From positions 124,001 through 188,000 of the forward strand of contig JAJRRU010000039.1 in NCBI GenBank assembly GCA_024279135.1: DNA of 64,000 nucleotides, written 5' to 3'. Shown piece by piece: positions 7,830 through 16,126 of the stretch (position 1 is the stretch's first letter; each line of letters starts with the position of its first letter). Under the pieces are notes generated by a model that was given only the letters and a program-made list of their open reading frames with translations, was not told where the DNA came from and did no database searches. The position numbers and the translations under genes were made by a program. This stretch comes from Alphaproteobacteria bacterium. Its GTDB lineage: Bacteria > Pseudomonadota > Alphaproteobacteria > Rhodospirillales > Casp-alpha2.

Positions 7830-8510
7830 ATGGACGACGCAGACGGTGCGTTGACACAACTGAAAGCTTGGCTGGCGCAACGCGACCTTCCATCCGATGG
7901 ACGGTTGCCGCCTGAGCGCGAACTTGTTGAAATACTTGGTGTTTCTCGTGGTGAGCTGCGCAAGGCCCTGGCTGTCCTTGAGTGCGATGGCGAGCTTTGG
8001 CGTCACGTCGGCAAGGGCACGTTTATTGGCTCGCGACCCGTCGAGGTGCATTCCTCCGTGGCCGCCATTGCCAACCGAACCAATCCACTTGAGGTAATGC
8101 AGGCTCGCCTGATCATGGAACCGGTTCTGGCCCGCGAGGCCGCCATCAATGCCACGGGATCACACCTGGAAGGCATGCAACAATGTGTTCGTTTACAGCG
8201 CACGGCCCAAACCTGGCGGCAATACGAAAACGCCGATAACCGTCTGCACCGATTGGTGGCCGAAGCCTCGGGTAATACGGTCCTGACGGCCCTGTTTGAC
8301 CAGTTGAACGCGGTGCGCAGGGCTGTCGTCTGGGGTCGACTGCGTGACGAAAGCAACCGCCCGCCCACCAATCATTACAGTTTTGCTCAGCACGAAGCCC
8401 TCGTTGCGGCCATCTGCGAGCGAGATCAGAAAGCTGCCTTCAAGGTCATGCAGAACCATCTCAGGACGGTACGAGATAACCTGCTCCAGCACCGCTCGGC
8501 CGCAGAATAG
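7830..8510 (+). CDS. GntR-family transcriptional regulator, FadR/FCD subfamily
   Basis: 226 residues: an N-terminal winged helix (about 8-68, with LPPERELVEILGVSRGELRKAL) and a C-terminal all-helical FCD ligand-binding domain (about 85-220). Asp136, His140, His188 and His210 match the metal-binding residues of FCD domains, which usually sense small carboxylates. GAGGG sits six bases before the ATG. The gene diverges from the five-gene importer/hydrolase operon, and the shared gap holds two tandem palindromes, so it most likely represses that operon. Another possible target is the agmatinase gene 170 bp downstream. Confidence 0.92.
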   Translation: MDDADGALTQLKAWLAQRDLPSDGRLPPERELVEILGVSRGELRKALAVLECDGELWRHVGKGTFIGSRPVEVHSSVAAIANRTNPLEVMQARLIMEPVLAREAAINATGSHLEGMQQCVRLQRTAQTWRQYENADNRLHRLVAEASGNTVLTALFDQLNAVRRAVVWGRLRDESNRPPTNHYSFAQHEALVAAICERDQKAAFKVMQNHLRTVRDNLLQHRSAAE

Positions 8511-8573
8511 GGTTTTATAATCCACGTCGTCGCCATTCATATGTGGGCAGTATCAGCCCGATAAGGTATATAA

Positions 8574-8605
8574 AATGGCAAGCTATATGAAAGAATGGCA
8601 AGCTA
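8574..8605. repeat. Short direct repeat upstream of the agmatinase gene
   Basis: AATGGCAAGCTA occurs at 8574-8585 and again at 8594-8605, a 20-bp period, about 75 bp before the agmatinase start. Two same-face half sites could bind an activator, or this could be a simple local duplication. Confidence 0.5.
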
Positions 8606-8679
8606 AGTGAGAAGGTAACTCTCCACTTTTATGATACGAGTCCAAAAATCCCGGGTTCACACCGAAGGATACATAGCAA

Positions 8680-9657
8680 ATGGCCAATGACGATAAAAAG
8701 ATCACCAGTGATGCCGCATTTCTTCGCACCAGCCTGATGGGGAAATCTCCGGATAACAGTTTCTCCGGAGCACTGTCATTTATGCGCCGAAAGTACACCC
8801 GTGATTTAACCGGTGTTGATGTTGCCGTTACGGGCATCCCGTTCGATCAGGCCACCAGCAACCGGCCCGGAGCGCGGTTCGGACCACAAGCGGTTCGCGC
8901 GGCAACGGCTCAGCACGCCTGGGGCTCGGTCTGGCCGTGGCGTTTCGATCCGTTCAAGACCCTTGCGGTGGTTGACTATGGCGATTGCGCGTTTGATTAC
9001 GGGTCTGTCGAGCAGGTGCCCCAGGATATCGAGCAACACATAACAGATATTGTCTCGCAAGGTGTATCCACCCTGGTAATCGGTGGCGACCACTATATTA
9101 CCTATCCCGTCCTGAAGGCCTATTTTGAGAAATACGGTCAGATGGGGCTTGTTCACTTCGATGCGCACCGTGATTTCGAACAAGACATCGGTGGGCGCAT
9201 CGATCACGGGACCATGTTTACCCTGGCCACACGCGATGGCCTGATCGATCCCAAGCGCACTGTCCAGATCGGTATCCGCACACATTATACCGGTGAGACA
9301 GGAAATGATATCAGGGTCATGAATGCGGCCGAAGTCAACACCCTGAGTGCGCCGGAAATTGCCCAGGAAGTACGTGATATCATCGGCACCGGGCCGACCT
9401 ATCTGACGTTTGATATTGATTGTCTGGACCCGGCTTACGCACCGGGAACCGGGACCCCGGTCCCCGGCGGTCTGACCAGCTATCAGGCCCTGGCCATCAT
9501 CCGCGAGCTCAAAGGCATCGATTTTGTCGGCATGGACGTGGTCGAGGTTGCACCAGCCTATGACCATGGCGAGATCACGGCAAACGCCGCGGCCATGCTG
9601 GGTCTGGAAATATTATGCCTGAAAGCATGGGCTAAAGGGGCACGGCCAAAAAGCTGA
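8680..9657 (+). CDS. speB: Agmatinase (agmatine ureohydrolase)
   Basis: 325 residues of the ureohydrolase family, which hydrolyse guanidino compounds to amines and urea using two Mn ions. All six metal ligands are present: His138 (GGDH), Asp161, His163 and Asp165 (DAHRD), Asp245 and Asp247 (TFDIDCLDP). The blocks HGTMF, QIGIRT, APGTGTPVPGGLTS and GMDVVEVAPAYD follow E. coli SpeB closely, so agmatinase is the best call. One difference is Arg164 where SpeB proteins have Thr in DAHTD. Agmatinase makes putrescine, which the neighbouring puu genes break down. A guanidinobutyrase or related specificity remains possible. Confidence 0.88.
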   Translation: MANDDKKITSDAAFLRTSLMGKSPDNSFSGALSFMRRKYTRDLTGVDVAVTGIPFDQATSNRPGARFGPQAVRAATAQHAWGSVWPWRFDPFKTLAVVDYGDCAFDYGSVEQVPQDIEQHITDIVSQGVSTLVIGGDHYITYPVLKAYFEKYGQMGLVHFDAHRDFEQDIGGRIDHGTMFTLATRDGLIDPKRTVQIGIRTHYTGETGNDIRVMNAAEVNTLSAPEIAQEVRDIIGTGPTYLTFDIDCLDPAYAPGTGTPVPGGLTSYQALAIIRELKGIDFVGMDVVEVAPAYDHGEITANAAAMLGLEILCLKAWAKGARPKS

Positions 9658-9658
9658 A

Positions 9659-10948
9659 TTATAACAAATCGCGCAATTTAAAATAGGCCATGGATAACAA
9701 CAGAGCCGGTTTTCGCATGACAGCCCCGCCGGGGAACGACATATGGGGAATGCGGGTAAAAACATCGAACCGCTCTGCGGTCCCCTGAACAGCTTCAGCC
9801 ATGAGCTTGCCAGCCAGACCGGTCAGCAAAATGCCGTGACCGGAAAAACCGTGGGCGAAATAAATGTTCTTGTCGATACGCCCAAAGTGCGGCAACCGGT
9901 TGACGGTTATGGCCACATTACCGCCCCAGGCATAATCGATCCGGCTGTCATTAAGCTGCGGGTATATTTTACGCATGGAGCGACCCATGGTTTGTTTCAG
10001 ATCAAATGGCACCAGGCCCGAATAACTGACACGACCCCCGAATAACAAACGCCTGTCAGCCGACAGCCGCCAGTAATTCAGCACGAAATTGATATCGACC
10101 ACGCTTTCGTCTTGCAAGATCACGCTTTGGGCCAGCTCGTCGCCCAGCGGTTCGGTGGCAATGATGAAGGTGCCGACCGGCATGATCTTTTTCGACAGAC
10201 CGGGTGCCAAATTTTCGCCGTAGGCATTGGCGCACATGATGACATGTTGACACAGCACGGTTCCTGACGGAGTGGTAATAACCGGATTATTGCCTTGCTG
10301 GATATGGGTTACCGGAGAGTTTTCATAAATCACCGCCCCGCTGGACTGTGCAGCTCTGGCCAGACCCAGGGTGTAATTCAAGGGGTGTAAATGGCCACTG
10401 TGGGGATCAAACAACGCATCGATATAGCTCTCGCTGCCAACCCGGTTTCGGGCTTCGGCCTTGCCCAGCATATACAGGCCTTCACAAGCTGACTCGCATT
10501 CGAGTTCCTCTTTGTATTCTTCGAGTGCCCGAACATGACGCGGTTTTATGGCCATCATCAAATGACCCCATTTCATATCACACACGATGTCATGTTTTGT
10601 CACGGTGTCGATTAACAGTTGTTTGGCATAAAGCCCCAGTTCATCCAGTTTGCGGGCATCGTCCCGCCCGACCAGGGCCGCGATTTCACGGAAACCTTTA
10701 TTATAACCGACAATGGACTGACCACCACTGCGCCCCGAAGCACCCCAGCCGACCTGGCGGGCTTCCAGCACAATAACCGAGAACCCCTGTTCTGCCAGAT
10801 GCAAGGCAGCCGATACACCGGTAATACCGGCACCGATCACACAAATATCACACTTGTGGTTACCCTGCAGTTTGGCATGAGCTTCGGCGGCATGGGCTGA
10901 AGCGACATAATAGGAGTCGGCGTGACGGTCATTATGAATTGTACTCAT
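9659..10948 (-). CDS. puuB: Gamma-glutamylputrescine oxidase
   Basis: 429 residues of the DAO/FAD-dependent oxidoreductase family. The dinucleotide motif VIGAGITGVSAALHLAEQG lies near residues 35-55, followed by GWGASGRSGGQ, which contacts FAD. The C-terminal third (FAHGFSGHGILLTGLAGK, AERFDVF, PHMSFPGG, YFKLRDLL) closely matches E. coli PuuB. It oxidises gamma-glutamylputrescine to the aldehyde with release of H2O2. The ATG at 10948 (MSTIHNDRHADSYYVAS) is preferred over an upstream ATG because the SYY-AS start is conserved. It is convergent with speB, one base apart, and diverges from puuD-puuA across a gap containing a PuuR-like box. Confidence 0.93.
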   Translation of the reverse strand: MSTIHNDRHADSYYVASAHAAEAHAKLQGNHKCDICVIGAGITGVSAALHLAEQGFSVIVLEARQVGWGASGRSGGQSIVGYNKGFREIAALVGRDDARKLDELGLYAKQLLIDTVTKHDIVCDMKWGHLMMAIKPRHVRALEEYKEELECESACEGLYMLGKAEARNRVGSESYIDALFDPHSGHLHPLNYTLGLARAAQSSGAVIYENSPVTHIQQGNNPVITTPSGTVLCQHVIMCANAYGENLAPGLSKKIMPVGTFIIATEPLGDELAQSVILQDESVVDINFVLNYWRLSADRRLLFGGRVSYSGLVPFDLKQTMGRSMRKIYPQLNDSRIDYAWGGNVAITVNRLPHFGRIDKNIYFAHGFSGHGILLTGLAGKLMAEAVQGTAERFDVFTRIPHMSFPGGAVMRKPALLLSMAYFKLRDLL

Positions 10949-11258
10949 GGCGTCATCACACTTATATAATAGTGGAATAATTTCCAGATCCATGGATACT
11001 ATGGCACCCATACACCGGACAGTGTCAAGTGGATTGTCTATTATATTAAATGTTACTTACAGAAACTTTTCGCTTAACAGCCATAAAAATACAGTCAATT
11101 TTATAAGTAACATATTATTATTATTATATATTTATGATTTATTTGATCCATGAGCCGATACAAAATCCATCTTGAAGAATTTATTAGTTCATGATAATGT
11201 TAAAAATAATTAACACTTTCACAAAGACCTCATAGAAGATAAATACGGATTATCAATC
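10949..11258. promoter_or_regulatory. Divergent puuB / puuDA control region
   Basis: This 310-bp AT-rich gap has no convincing gene. It holds a PuuR-like box at 11033-11050, a perfect inverted repeat ATGTTACTTA (11050-11059) with TAAGTAACAT (11104-11113), and a smaller palindrome TGTTAA-N6-TTAACA at 11198-11215 about 43 bp before puuD. Both divergent promoters must lie here. Confidence 0.6.
11033..11050 (-). promoter_or_regulatory. Candidate PuuR-like operator, copy 1
   Basis: Plus-strand ATTGTCTATTATATTAAA matches the box at 15369-15386 upstream of the PuuR-like gene at 16 of 18 positions. On the complementary strand it reads TTTAATATAATAGACAAT, close to the E. coli PuuR recognition sequence as I recall it (AAAATATAATGAACA). 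It sits between the divergent puuB and puuD genes. Confidence 0.65.
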
Positions 11259-12023
11259 ATGAACACCACGCCAATCGTCGCGGTTTCCGCCTGCGTTAAA
11301 AGCATTAAGGATATCAATTTTCATGCCGTGGCAGATCGCTATCTGGCGGCGCTTGTTCAGGCTTCCGGCGTTAGCCCGATCATCCTGCCGGCCCAAGGTT
11401 ACGGTCTGCATACTGAAAATTTACTTGAGCTTTGCGACGGGTTGTTCCTGTCCGGTAGTCCATCCAATATCGAACCCCATCATTATGATGGCACACCCAG
11501 CATAGACGGCACGCTACACGATTCTTACCGCGACGCCACAATCCTGCCGTTGGTCCGTCACGCCATCGATACCGGCGTGCCTGTACTCGCAATTTGCCGG
11601 GGCTTTCAGGAAATGAATGTGGCTCTGGGCGGCACACTGCATCAACGCGTTCACGAGGTCGAGGGTTACACCGATCACAGGGCACCCGATATAAACAAGG
11701 GGTATGATATTTATTACGGGCTGTCACACGACGTTAATCTCACCCCGGGCGGCATGTTGGAAGCCATCGCCGGCTCTCCAAGCATCACCGTTAATTCCCT
11801 GCACAGTCAAGGTGTGGATCAATTGGCACCGGGGTTGGGGATAGAGGCTAGTGATCCCGACGGGTTGATCGAGGCTTTCCATGTTAAAGATGCCACGACC
11901 TTTGCGGTCGGGGTGCAATGGCATCCGGAATGGAAGGTCATGGAGAATACATTTTCACGCGCACTGTTTGGCGAGTTTGGGAAAGCCTGTAAGGACCGCG
12001 CAAAAACCAGGGCAACACAATGA
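11259..12023 (+). CDS. puuD: Gamma-glutamyl-gamma-aminobutyrate hydrolase
   Basis: 254 residues of the class I glutamine-amidotransferase-like peptidase C26 family. The nucleophile elbow is ICRGFQEMN with Cys113, and the His222/Glu224 pair lies in VQWHPEW; these form the catalytic triad. The SGSPSNIEPHHY loop is typical of PuuD. It releases GABA and glutamate from gamma-glutamyl-GABA in the cytosol, the last step of the gamma-glutamylated putrescine route. The stop overlaps the puuA start by four bases (ATGA), so the two are translationally coupled. Confidence 0.93.
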   Translation: MNTTPIVAVSACVKSIKDINFHAVADRYLAALVQASGVSPIILPAQGYGLHTENLLELCDGLFLSGSPSNIEPHHYDGTPSIDGTLHDSYRDATILPLVRHAIDTGVPVLAICRGFQEMNVALGGTLHQRVHEVEGYTDHRAPDINKGYDIYYGLSHDVNLTPGGMLEAIAGSPSITVNSLHSQGVDQLAPGLGIEASDPDGLIEAFHVKDATTFAVGVQWHPEWKVMENTFSRALFGEFGKACKDRAKTRATQ

Positions 12024-13378
12024 CAAAACCAAACCCAATTATTGATATGGCAACATGGTGCAAGCAACACCAGATTACCGAGGTGGAATGTCTGGTTCCA
12101 GACATGGCCAGCATTGCCCGGGGTAAAATTCTGACGGCGGATAAATTTCTCGAAGGCATCGAGTCCGACAGCCACCGCATCCCCGAAAGCATTTTTACCC
12201 AATCGGTTACCGGCGATTTCCCGGAAACCGATGGCTTGGTACCGTTGACCGACATAGACGTCATCATGCGCCCCGACGGTAATACGATCCGCCTGCTTCC
12301 GTGGCGCGATCATCCCGCCGCCCAGGTTATCTGTGATTGCCTTTATGCCGATAATACGCCGGTCGATTTATCGTCACGTCAGGTTTTGCGCGAAATCCTT
12401 GCCCTCTACGAAAACAAGGGTTGGAAACCAGTGGTCGCACCGGAAGTGGAAATGTATCTAGTGGCGATGAACTTCGACCCGCACGAAACACTGGAACCAC
12501 CAGTCGGTCGTTCAGGACGTCCGGAAACCGGACGCCAGGCTTTCGGCGTTGACGCTGCCAATGAATTCAACGCTCTTTTCAAAGACGTCTATGACTACTG
12601 CAAGGCGTCGCGTATCGACATCGATACGCTCAACCACGAATGCGGAGCCGCACAGATGGAGGTCAATCTGTTGCACGGCGAGCCTCTGGAACTGGCCGAC
12701 CAGGTCTTCCTGTTCAAACGCACCATGCGCCAGGCCGCAATCGAACATGACATCCATGCAACCTTCATGGCCAGACCCATGCAACACGAAGCGGGCAGCG
12801 CCCTGCACATCCATACCAGTCTTTACGATCAGGAAACCGGAGAGAACCTGTTTAGTCAGGGGCAGGAGTCCGACACCCCGTTATTTCTGTCGTTTATCGC
12901 CGGGTTGCAGACCTACGCACCCATGATGATGTCATTGTTTGCACCAACGGTTAATTCCTATCGCCGTTTTGTCTACAAAGAGGCCCCCATAAACACCCAT
13001 TGGGGTCGTGACAATCGCAGTTGCGGCCTGCGCGTACCCCACGCCAGCCCCAACAACAGGCGCATCGAAAACCGCCTGCCCGGCGCAGATGTCAATCCGT
13101 ACCTGGCCATGGCAGGCACCCTGGCCTGCGGTTATCTGGGCATGACAGAAGGGCTTACCGCGACGGCGAGCGAACAAGACAATGCCCTCGTTCTACCACG
13201 TAATCTGCCCGTATATTTGCCAAACGCCCTGGATAATTTTTCCGGCAATGACGCCGTGCGCAAAGTTCTCGGTGATCGTTTTGTGGATCTGTTCTGTATG
13301 ATCAAGCGCGATGAACTGGCGACTTTTAATCAGGTCATCACGTCCTGGGAACGCGAACACTTGTTATTGAATGTTTGA
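12020..13378 (+). CDS. puuA: Gamma-glutamylputrescine synthetase (glutamine synthetase family)
   Basis: 452 residues with the glutamine synthetase fold: a short N-terminal beta-grasp (ECLVPDMASIARGKIL, about residues 23-40) and the catalytic domain with metal/ATP residues in APEVEMYL, CGAAQMEVNLLHG and AGSALHIHTSLYD, then NRSCGLRVPHA and ENRLPGADVNPYLAMA. Length and motifs fit PuuA rather than the nitrogen-assimilating GlnA. It joins glutamate to putrescine with ATP, the first committed step. It overlaps puuD by four bases and is followed at once by the aminotransferase gene, in one operon. Confidence 0.93.
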   Translation: MTKPNPIIDMATWCKQHQITEVECLVPDMASIARGKILTADKFLEGIESDSHRIPESIFTQSVTGDFPETDGLVPLTDIDVIMRPDGNTIRLLPWRDHPAAQVICDCLYADNTPVDLSSRQVLREILALYENKGWKPVVAPEVEMYLVAMNFDPHETLEPPVGRSGRPETGRQAFGVDAANEFNALFKDVYDYCKASRIDIDTLNHECGAAQMEVNLLHGEPLELADQVFLFKRTMRQAAIEHDIHATFMARPMQHEAGSALHIHTSLYDQETGENLFSQGQESDTPLFLSFIAGLQTYAPMMMSLFAPTVNSYRRFVYKEAPINTHWGRDNRSCGLRVPHASPNNRRIENRLPGADVNPYLAMAGTLACGYLGMTEGLTATASEQDNALVLPRNLPVYLPNALDNFSGNDAVRKVLGDRFVDLFCMIKRDELATFNQVITSWEREHLLLNV

Positions 13379-13388
13379 GGAAAGGGGT

Positions 13389-14765
13389 ATGACAATGAAT
13401 GTAGCTCTCAACAGCACCAGCCAGTGGCAACAGGAAGATCGCGATCATCACCTGCACCCTTTTACCGACACCGCTGAATTAAACCAGAAAGGCGTGCGCA
13501 TTATCACCCGTGGCCAGGGTGTATACCTGTGGGATTCCGAGGGCAATAAATTGATCGATGGCATGGCCGGATTATGGTGTGTTAATCTGGGCTATGGCCG
13601 CAAGGAACTGGCCGATGTTGCCGCCCGCCAGATGAACGAACTTGCCTTTTACAATACCTTTTTTCAAACCACCAACATTCCAGCGACCTCGCTGGCGACG
13701 TTGCTATCGGAAGTTACGCCTGATGGTTTTAACCGGGTTTTTTATGGTAATTCTGGCTCGGAATCCAATGACACGGTTGTGCGCCTGATCTGGCGTTACT
13801 GGGACGTCAGGGAAAAACCCGGCAAAAAAACCATCATCAGCCGCAACAACGCCTACCACGGCAGCACCCTTGCCGGCGCCAGTCTCGGTGGCATGGGCTA
13901 CATGCACGAACAGGGCCCTTTGCCATTACCCGGTTTTGAGCACATTGAAGAGCCGAACTGGTACGTCAATGGTGGCGACCTCAGCCCCGATGAGTTTGGC
14001 CTTAAAGCAGCGCGGTGGCTGGAAGAAAAAATCCTTGAACTTGGTGCCGATAGCGTGGCGGCTTTCTTCGGCGAGCCAATCCAGGGTGCGGGCGGGGTTA
14101 TCGTGCCGCCTGATACCTACTGGCCGGAGATCCAGCGGATCTGTCGCAAGTACGATATTTTACTGGTTTCCGATGAAGTGATCTGTGGGTTTGGCCGGAC
14201 AGGTAATTGGTTCGGTTGTCAGACGTTCGGCTTTGAGCCTGATCTGATGACCATGGCAAAGGGCATGTCATCGGGTTATATCCCGATCTCCGGTGTGATG
14301 ATCCACGACCGTGTGGCCGATGTGCTTGAAGGCAGCGGCGAATTTAATCACGGTTACACCTATTGCGGACATCCGGTCGCCACAGCCGTGGCCCACGCCA
14401 ATATTTCGATCCTGCGCGACGAAGCCATCATCGAGCGGGTTAAAACCGATACCGGTCCCTATTTCCAAGAGATCTTGCGCAGCTTCGAAGATCACCCGCT
14501 GGTCGGGCAGGTTCGCGGCCGCGGTCTGATGGCAGCCATACAACTGGTCAAGGACAAGGCCAACCGCCAGGCCTTTGATGACGTGGGAAAAGCCGGTGCC
14601 ATGTGCCGCAACCATTGCAGCGACAACGGCATCATCATGCGCGCAACCGGAGACGCTATGTTGTTATCGCCGCCGCTGGTGATCACCCGACCCGAGATTG
14701 ATGAGCTTCTGGGCAGTGCGCGCAAAAGCCTGGACGCAACGGCCAGAGACCTCGGCATGATGTAA
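13389..14765 (+). CDS. spuC: Class III aminotransferase, putrescine-pyruvate aminotransferase (SpuC)-like
   Basis: 458 residues, PLP fold type I, class III. Lys291 (TMAKGMSSGYIP) is the Schiff-base lysine and Asp262 (VSDEVICGFGRTG) pairs with the pyridine nitrogen. The front HLHPFTDTAELNQKG and the NSGSESNDT loop are typical of SpuC and related omega-aminotransferases. It probably moves an amino group from putrescine, GABA or a related amine to pyruvate. ATG at 13389 is chosen because GAGGAAAGGGG ends just before it; an upstream ATG at 13371 would overlap puuA. Being last in the puuD-puuA operon, it may give a second, non-glutamylated route or remove GABA, as PuuE does. Confidence 0.87.
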   Translation: MTMNVALNSTSQWQQEDRDHHLHPFTDTAELNQKGVRIITRGQGVYLWDSEGNKLIDGMAGLWCVNLGYGRKELADVAARQMNELAFYNTFFQTTNIPATSLATLLSEVTPDGFNRVFYGNSGSESNDTVVRLIWRYWDVREKPGKKTIISRNNAYHGSTLAGASLGGMGYMHEQGPLPLPGFEHIEEPNWYVNGGDLSPDEFGLKAARWLEEKILELGADSVAAFFGEPIQGAGGVIVPPDTYWPEIQRICRKYDILLVSDEVICGFGRTGNWFGCQTFGFEPDLMTMAKGMSSGYIPISGVMIHDRVADVLEGSGEFNHGYTYCGHPVATAVAHANISILRDEAIIERVKTDTGPYFQEILRSFEDHPLVGQVRGRGLMAAIQLVKDKANRQAFDDVGKAGAMCRNHCSDNGIIMRATGDAMLLSPPLVITRPEIDELLGSARKSLDATARDLGMM

Positions 14766-14788
14766 AGCCCCGGTCAGAAATTCGGTGG

Positions 14789-15349
14789 TCAGAAGCTGGG
14801 TGGGGTTTCGGCGCTAATGATAATGGCATCACCCTTGCCGACATTCTTGAAACGGTGCGGTATATTATTGTTAATATAATACGAGTCACCTTCACCCAGC
14901 ACCCTACTGGCCTGTCCGACCGTCAGTTCAATCTGGCCTTTGATGATGATGCCCGCTTCTTCGCTGTCACACGAAAGCATATGCTCGCCCGAACTGGCAC
15001 CTTGCTCATAACGTTCATGCAGGAACCGCAGTTTACGGTCTTTACGATTGGCACCGACAAGCTTCAGATGGGCACCTTTCTCGAAGAACGACAACAAATC
15101 CTCCTTGGCAAAAAAGATATCGCCATCCTCTTCCACGTTCATGGTCAAAAATTCAACCAGCGAAAGAGAGAAGCTGTTCGAGATTTTTTTTATTGAGTCA
15201 ACCGAGGGACTCACCCTGCCTTGTTCTATCAGTGATATGGTACTGTTTGTAACACCGGAACGTTTCGCGACTTCCCGCTGAGACAGTTTATACATGGTGC
15301 GAAGGGCCTTGAGGCGGGTGCCAATCTCATTATCCAACACATTATTCAA
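14789..15349 (-). CDS. puuR: XRE-family regulator with C-terminal cupin domain, PuuR-like
   Basis: 186 residues when started at the TTG at 15349, very close to the length of E. coli PuuR (185). An N-terminal helix-turn-helix (LSQREVAKRSGVTNSTISLIEQGR, read in parts) is followed by a RmlC-type cupin (about residues 105-180, ending GDAIIISAETPPSF). AGGAAA lies six bases before this TTG; an earlier TTG at 15376 would add nine residues but has no ribosome-binding site and would place the start inside the operator. PuuR represses polyamine catabolism and is released by putrescine. The gene is convergent with spuC. A box matching the one in front of puuB/puuD lies just upstream, implying autoregulation. 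Confidence 0.85.
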   Translation of the reverse strand: MNNVLDNEIGTRLKALRTMYKLSQREVAKRSGVTNSTISLIEQGRVSPSVDSIKKISNSFSLSLVEFLTMNVEEDGDIFFAKEDLLSFFEKGAHLKLVGANRKDRKLRFLHERYEQGASSGEHMLSCDSEEAGIIIKGQIELTVGQASRVLGEGDSYYINNNIPHRFKNVGKGDAIIISAETPPSF

Positions 15350-15362
15350 CGGATTTCCTATA

Positions 15363-15388
15363 TGTTTAATCGTCAATTATATTAAACA
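15363..15388 (-). promoter_or_regulatory. Candidate PuuR-like operator, copy 2, in a palindrome
   Basis: TGTTTAAT-N10-ATTAAACA forms a perfect 8-bp inverted repeat. Inside it, 15369-15386 (ATCGTCAATTATATTAAA) matches the puuB/puuD box at 16 of 18 bases. It lies 14 bp upstream of the preferred start of the PuuR-like gene, where it would give autoregulation. Confidence 0.65.
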
Positions 15389-15487
15389 TAAACCCGCAAA
15401 AAACCAGTTAAATCGCAACAAAATCACATAATCGTAAATAATATTAGAGCGTTTCCGAGATATTATGGATCATTCTGATGGCGCAAA

Positions 15488-15916
15488 TTACTCCCTGACC
15501 ACAAGAACTGAGCAATTTGCATGACGCACAACACGAGCCGTATTCGGTCCTACCAGATAGTCTTGCATGGTTGGACGGTGCGATCCCATGATCACAAGAT
15601 CTATAACATTTTCGTTCGCGACACGCAGGATTTCCGCATAGGCATTGCCATGTCCTAAAACATGCTGGACCGGCACATCCGATGGTACATTTTCAGAAAC
15701 CCATTCCTGAAGCGCCTTCAAGGCCTGTTCGAGAGCATTTTTCTCAAAGTTTTCCGGGAAATATGAGCCGACGATGCTCATACCAAAATCCGGCACCACG
15801 GTCATGACATGTAGTGTGGAATCAAATGCCTTGGCATATTCGACTGCCGTGGGAAGAGATTTCGCCCAACTGTCATTATGCTGAAGATCAATAGCAAGCA
15901 GGATATGCTTATACAT
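15488..15916 (-). CDS. Universal stress protein, UspA family
   Basis: 142 residues beginning MYKHILLAIDLQHND, with the UspA alpha/beta fold and a C-terminal VMGSHRP...GPNTARVVRHANCSVLVVRE. The usual G-2x-G-9x-G(S/T) ATP loop is altered (GSHR), so ATP binding is doubtful. The ATG at 15916 is chosen because GGGGAG lies nine bases upstream; a longer frame adds 19 unlikely residues. Single-domain Usp proteins often accompany TRAP transporters, and the TAXI-TRAP genes start about 1 kb away on the other strand, but they do not share a transcript. Confidence 0.9.
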   Translation of the reverse strand: MYKHILLAIDLQHNDSWAKSLPTAVEYAKAFDSTLHVMTVVPDFGMSIVGSYFPENFEKNALEQALKALQEWVSENVPSDVPVQHVLGHGNAYAEILRVANENVIDLVIMGSHRPTMQDYLVGPNTARVVRHANCSVLVVRE

Positions 15917-16126
15917 TTTTTTTATCTCCCCGTTTATTTGTTGCATGTAAAGAAACAGTACCGGCGTCGGCAACCCTCAATATCTCTCAGTAACTCTACG
16001 ACCGATTAGTAACATAATGATGAAGCCAAAAAAACTAAAGCAGGAATATATATCTCAGAATTTACCGGTATACTTCATTGTTAACCACAGCCGGAAAACA
16101 TGACATGTGAGACATGTGAAACGGGT

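Noticed and set aside
8806-9567. Long open frame antisense to the agmatinase gene (minus strand, 253 codons)
   Set aside because: The plus-strand frame carries all ureohydrolase motifs; the antisense frame has no ribosome-binding site or recognisable domain and is explained by codon bias of the real gene.
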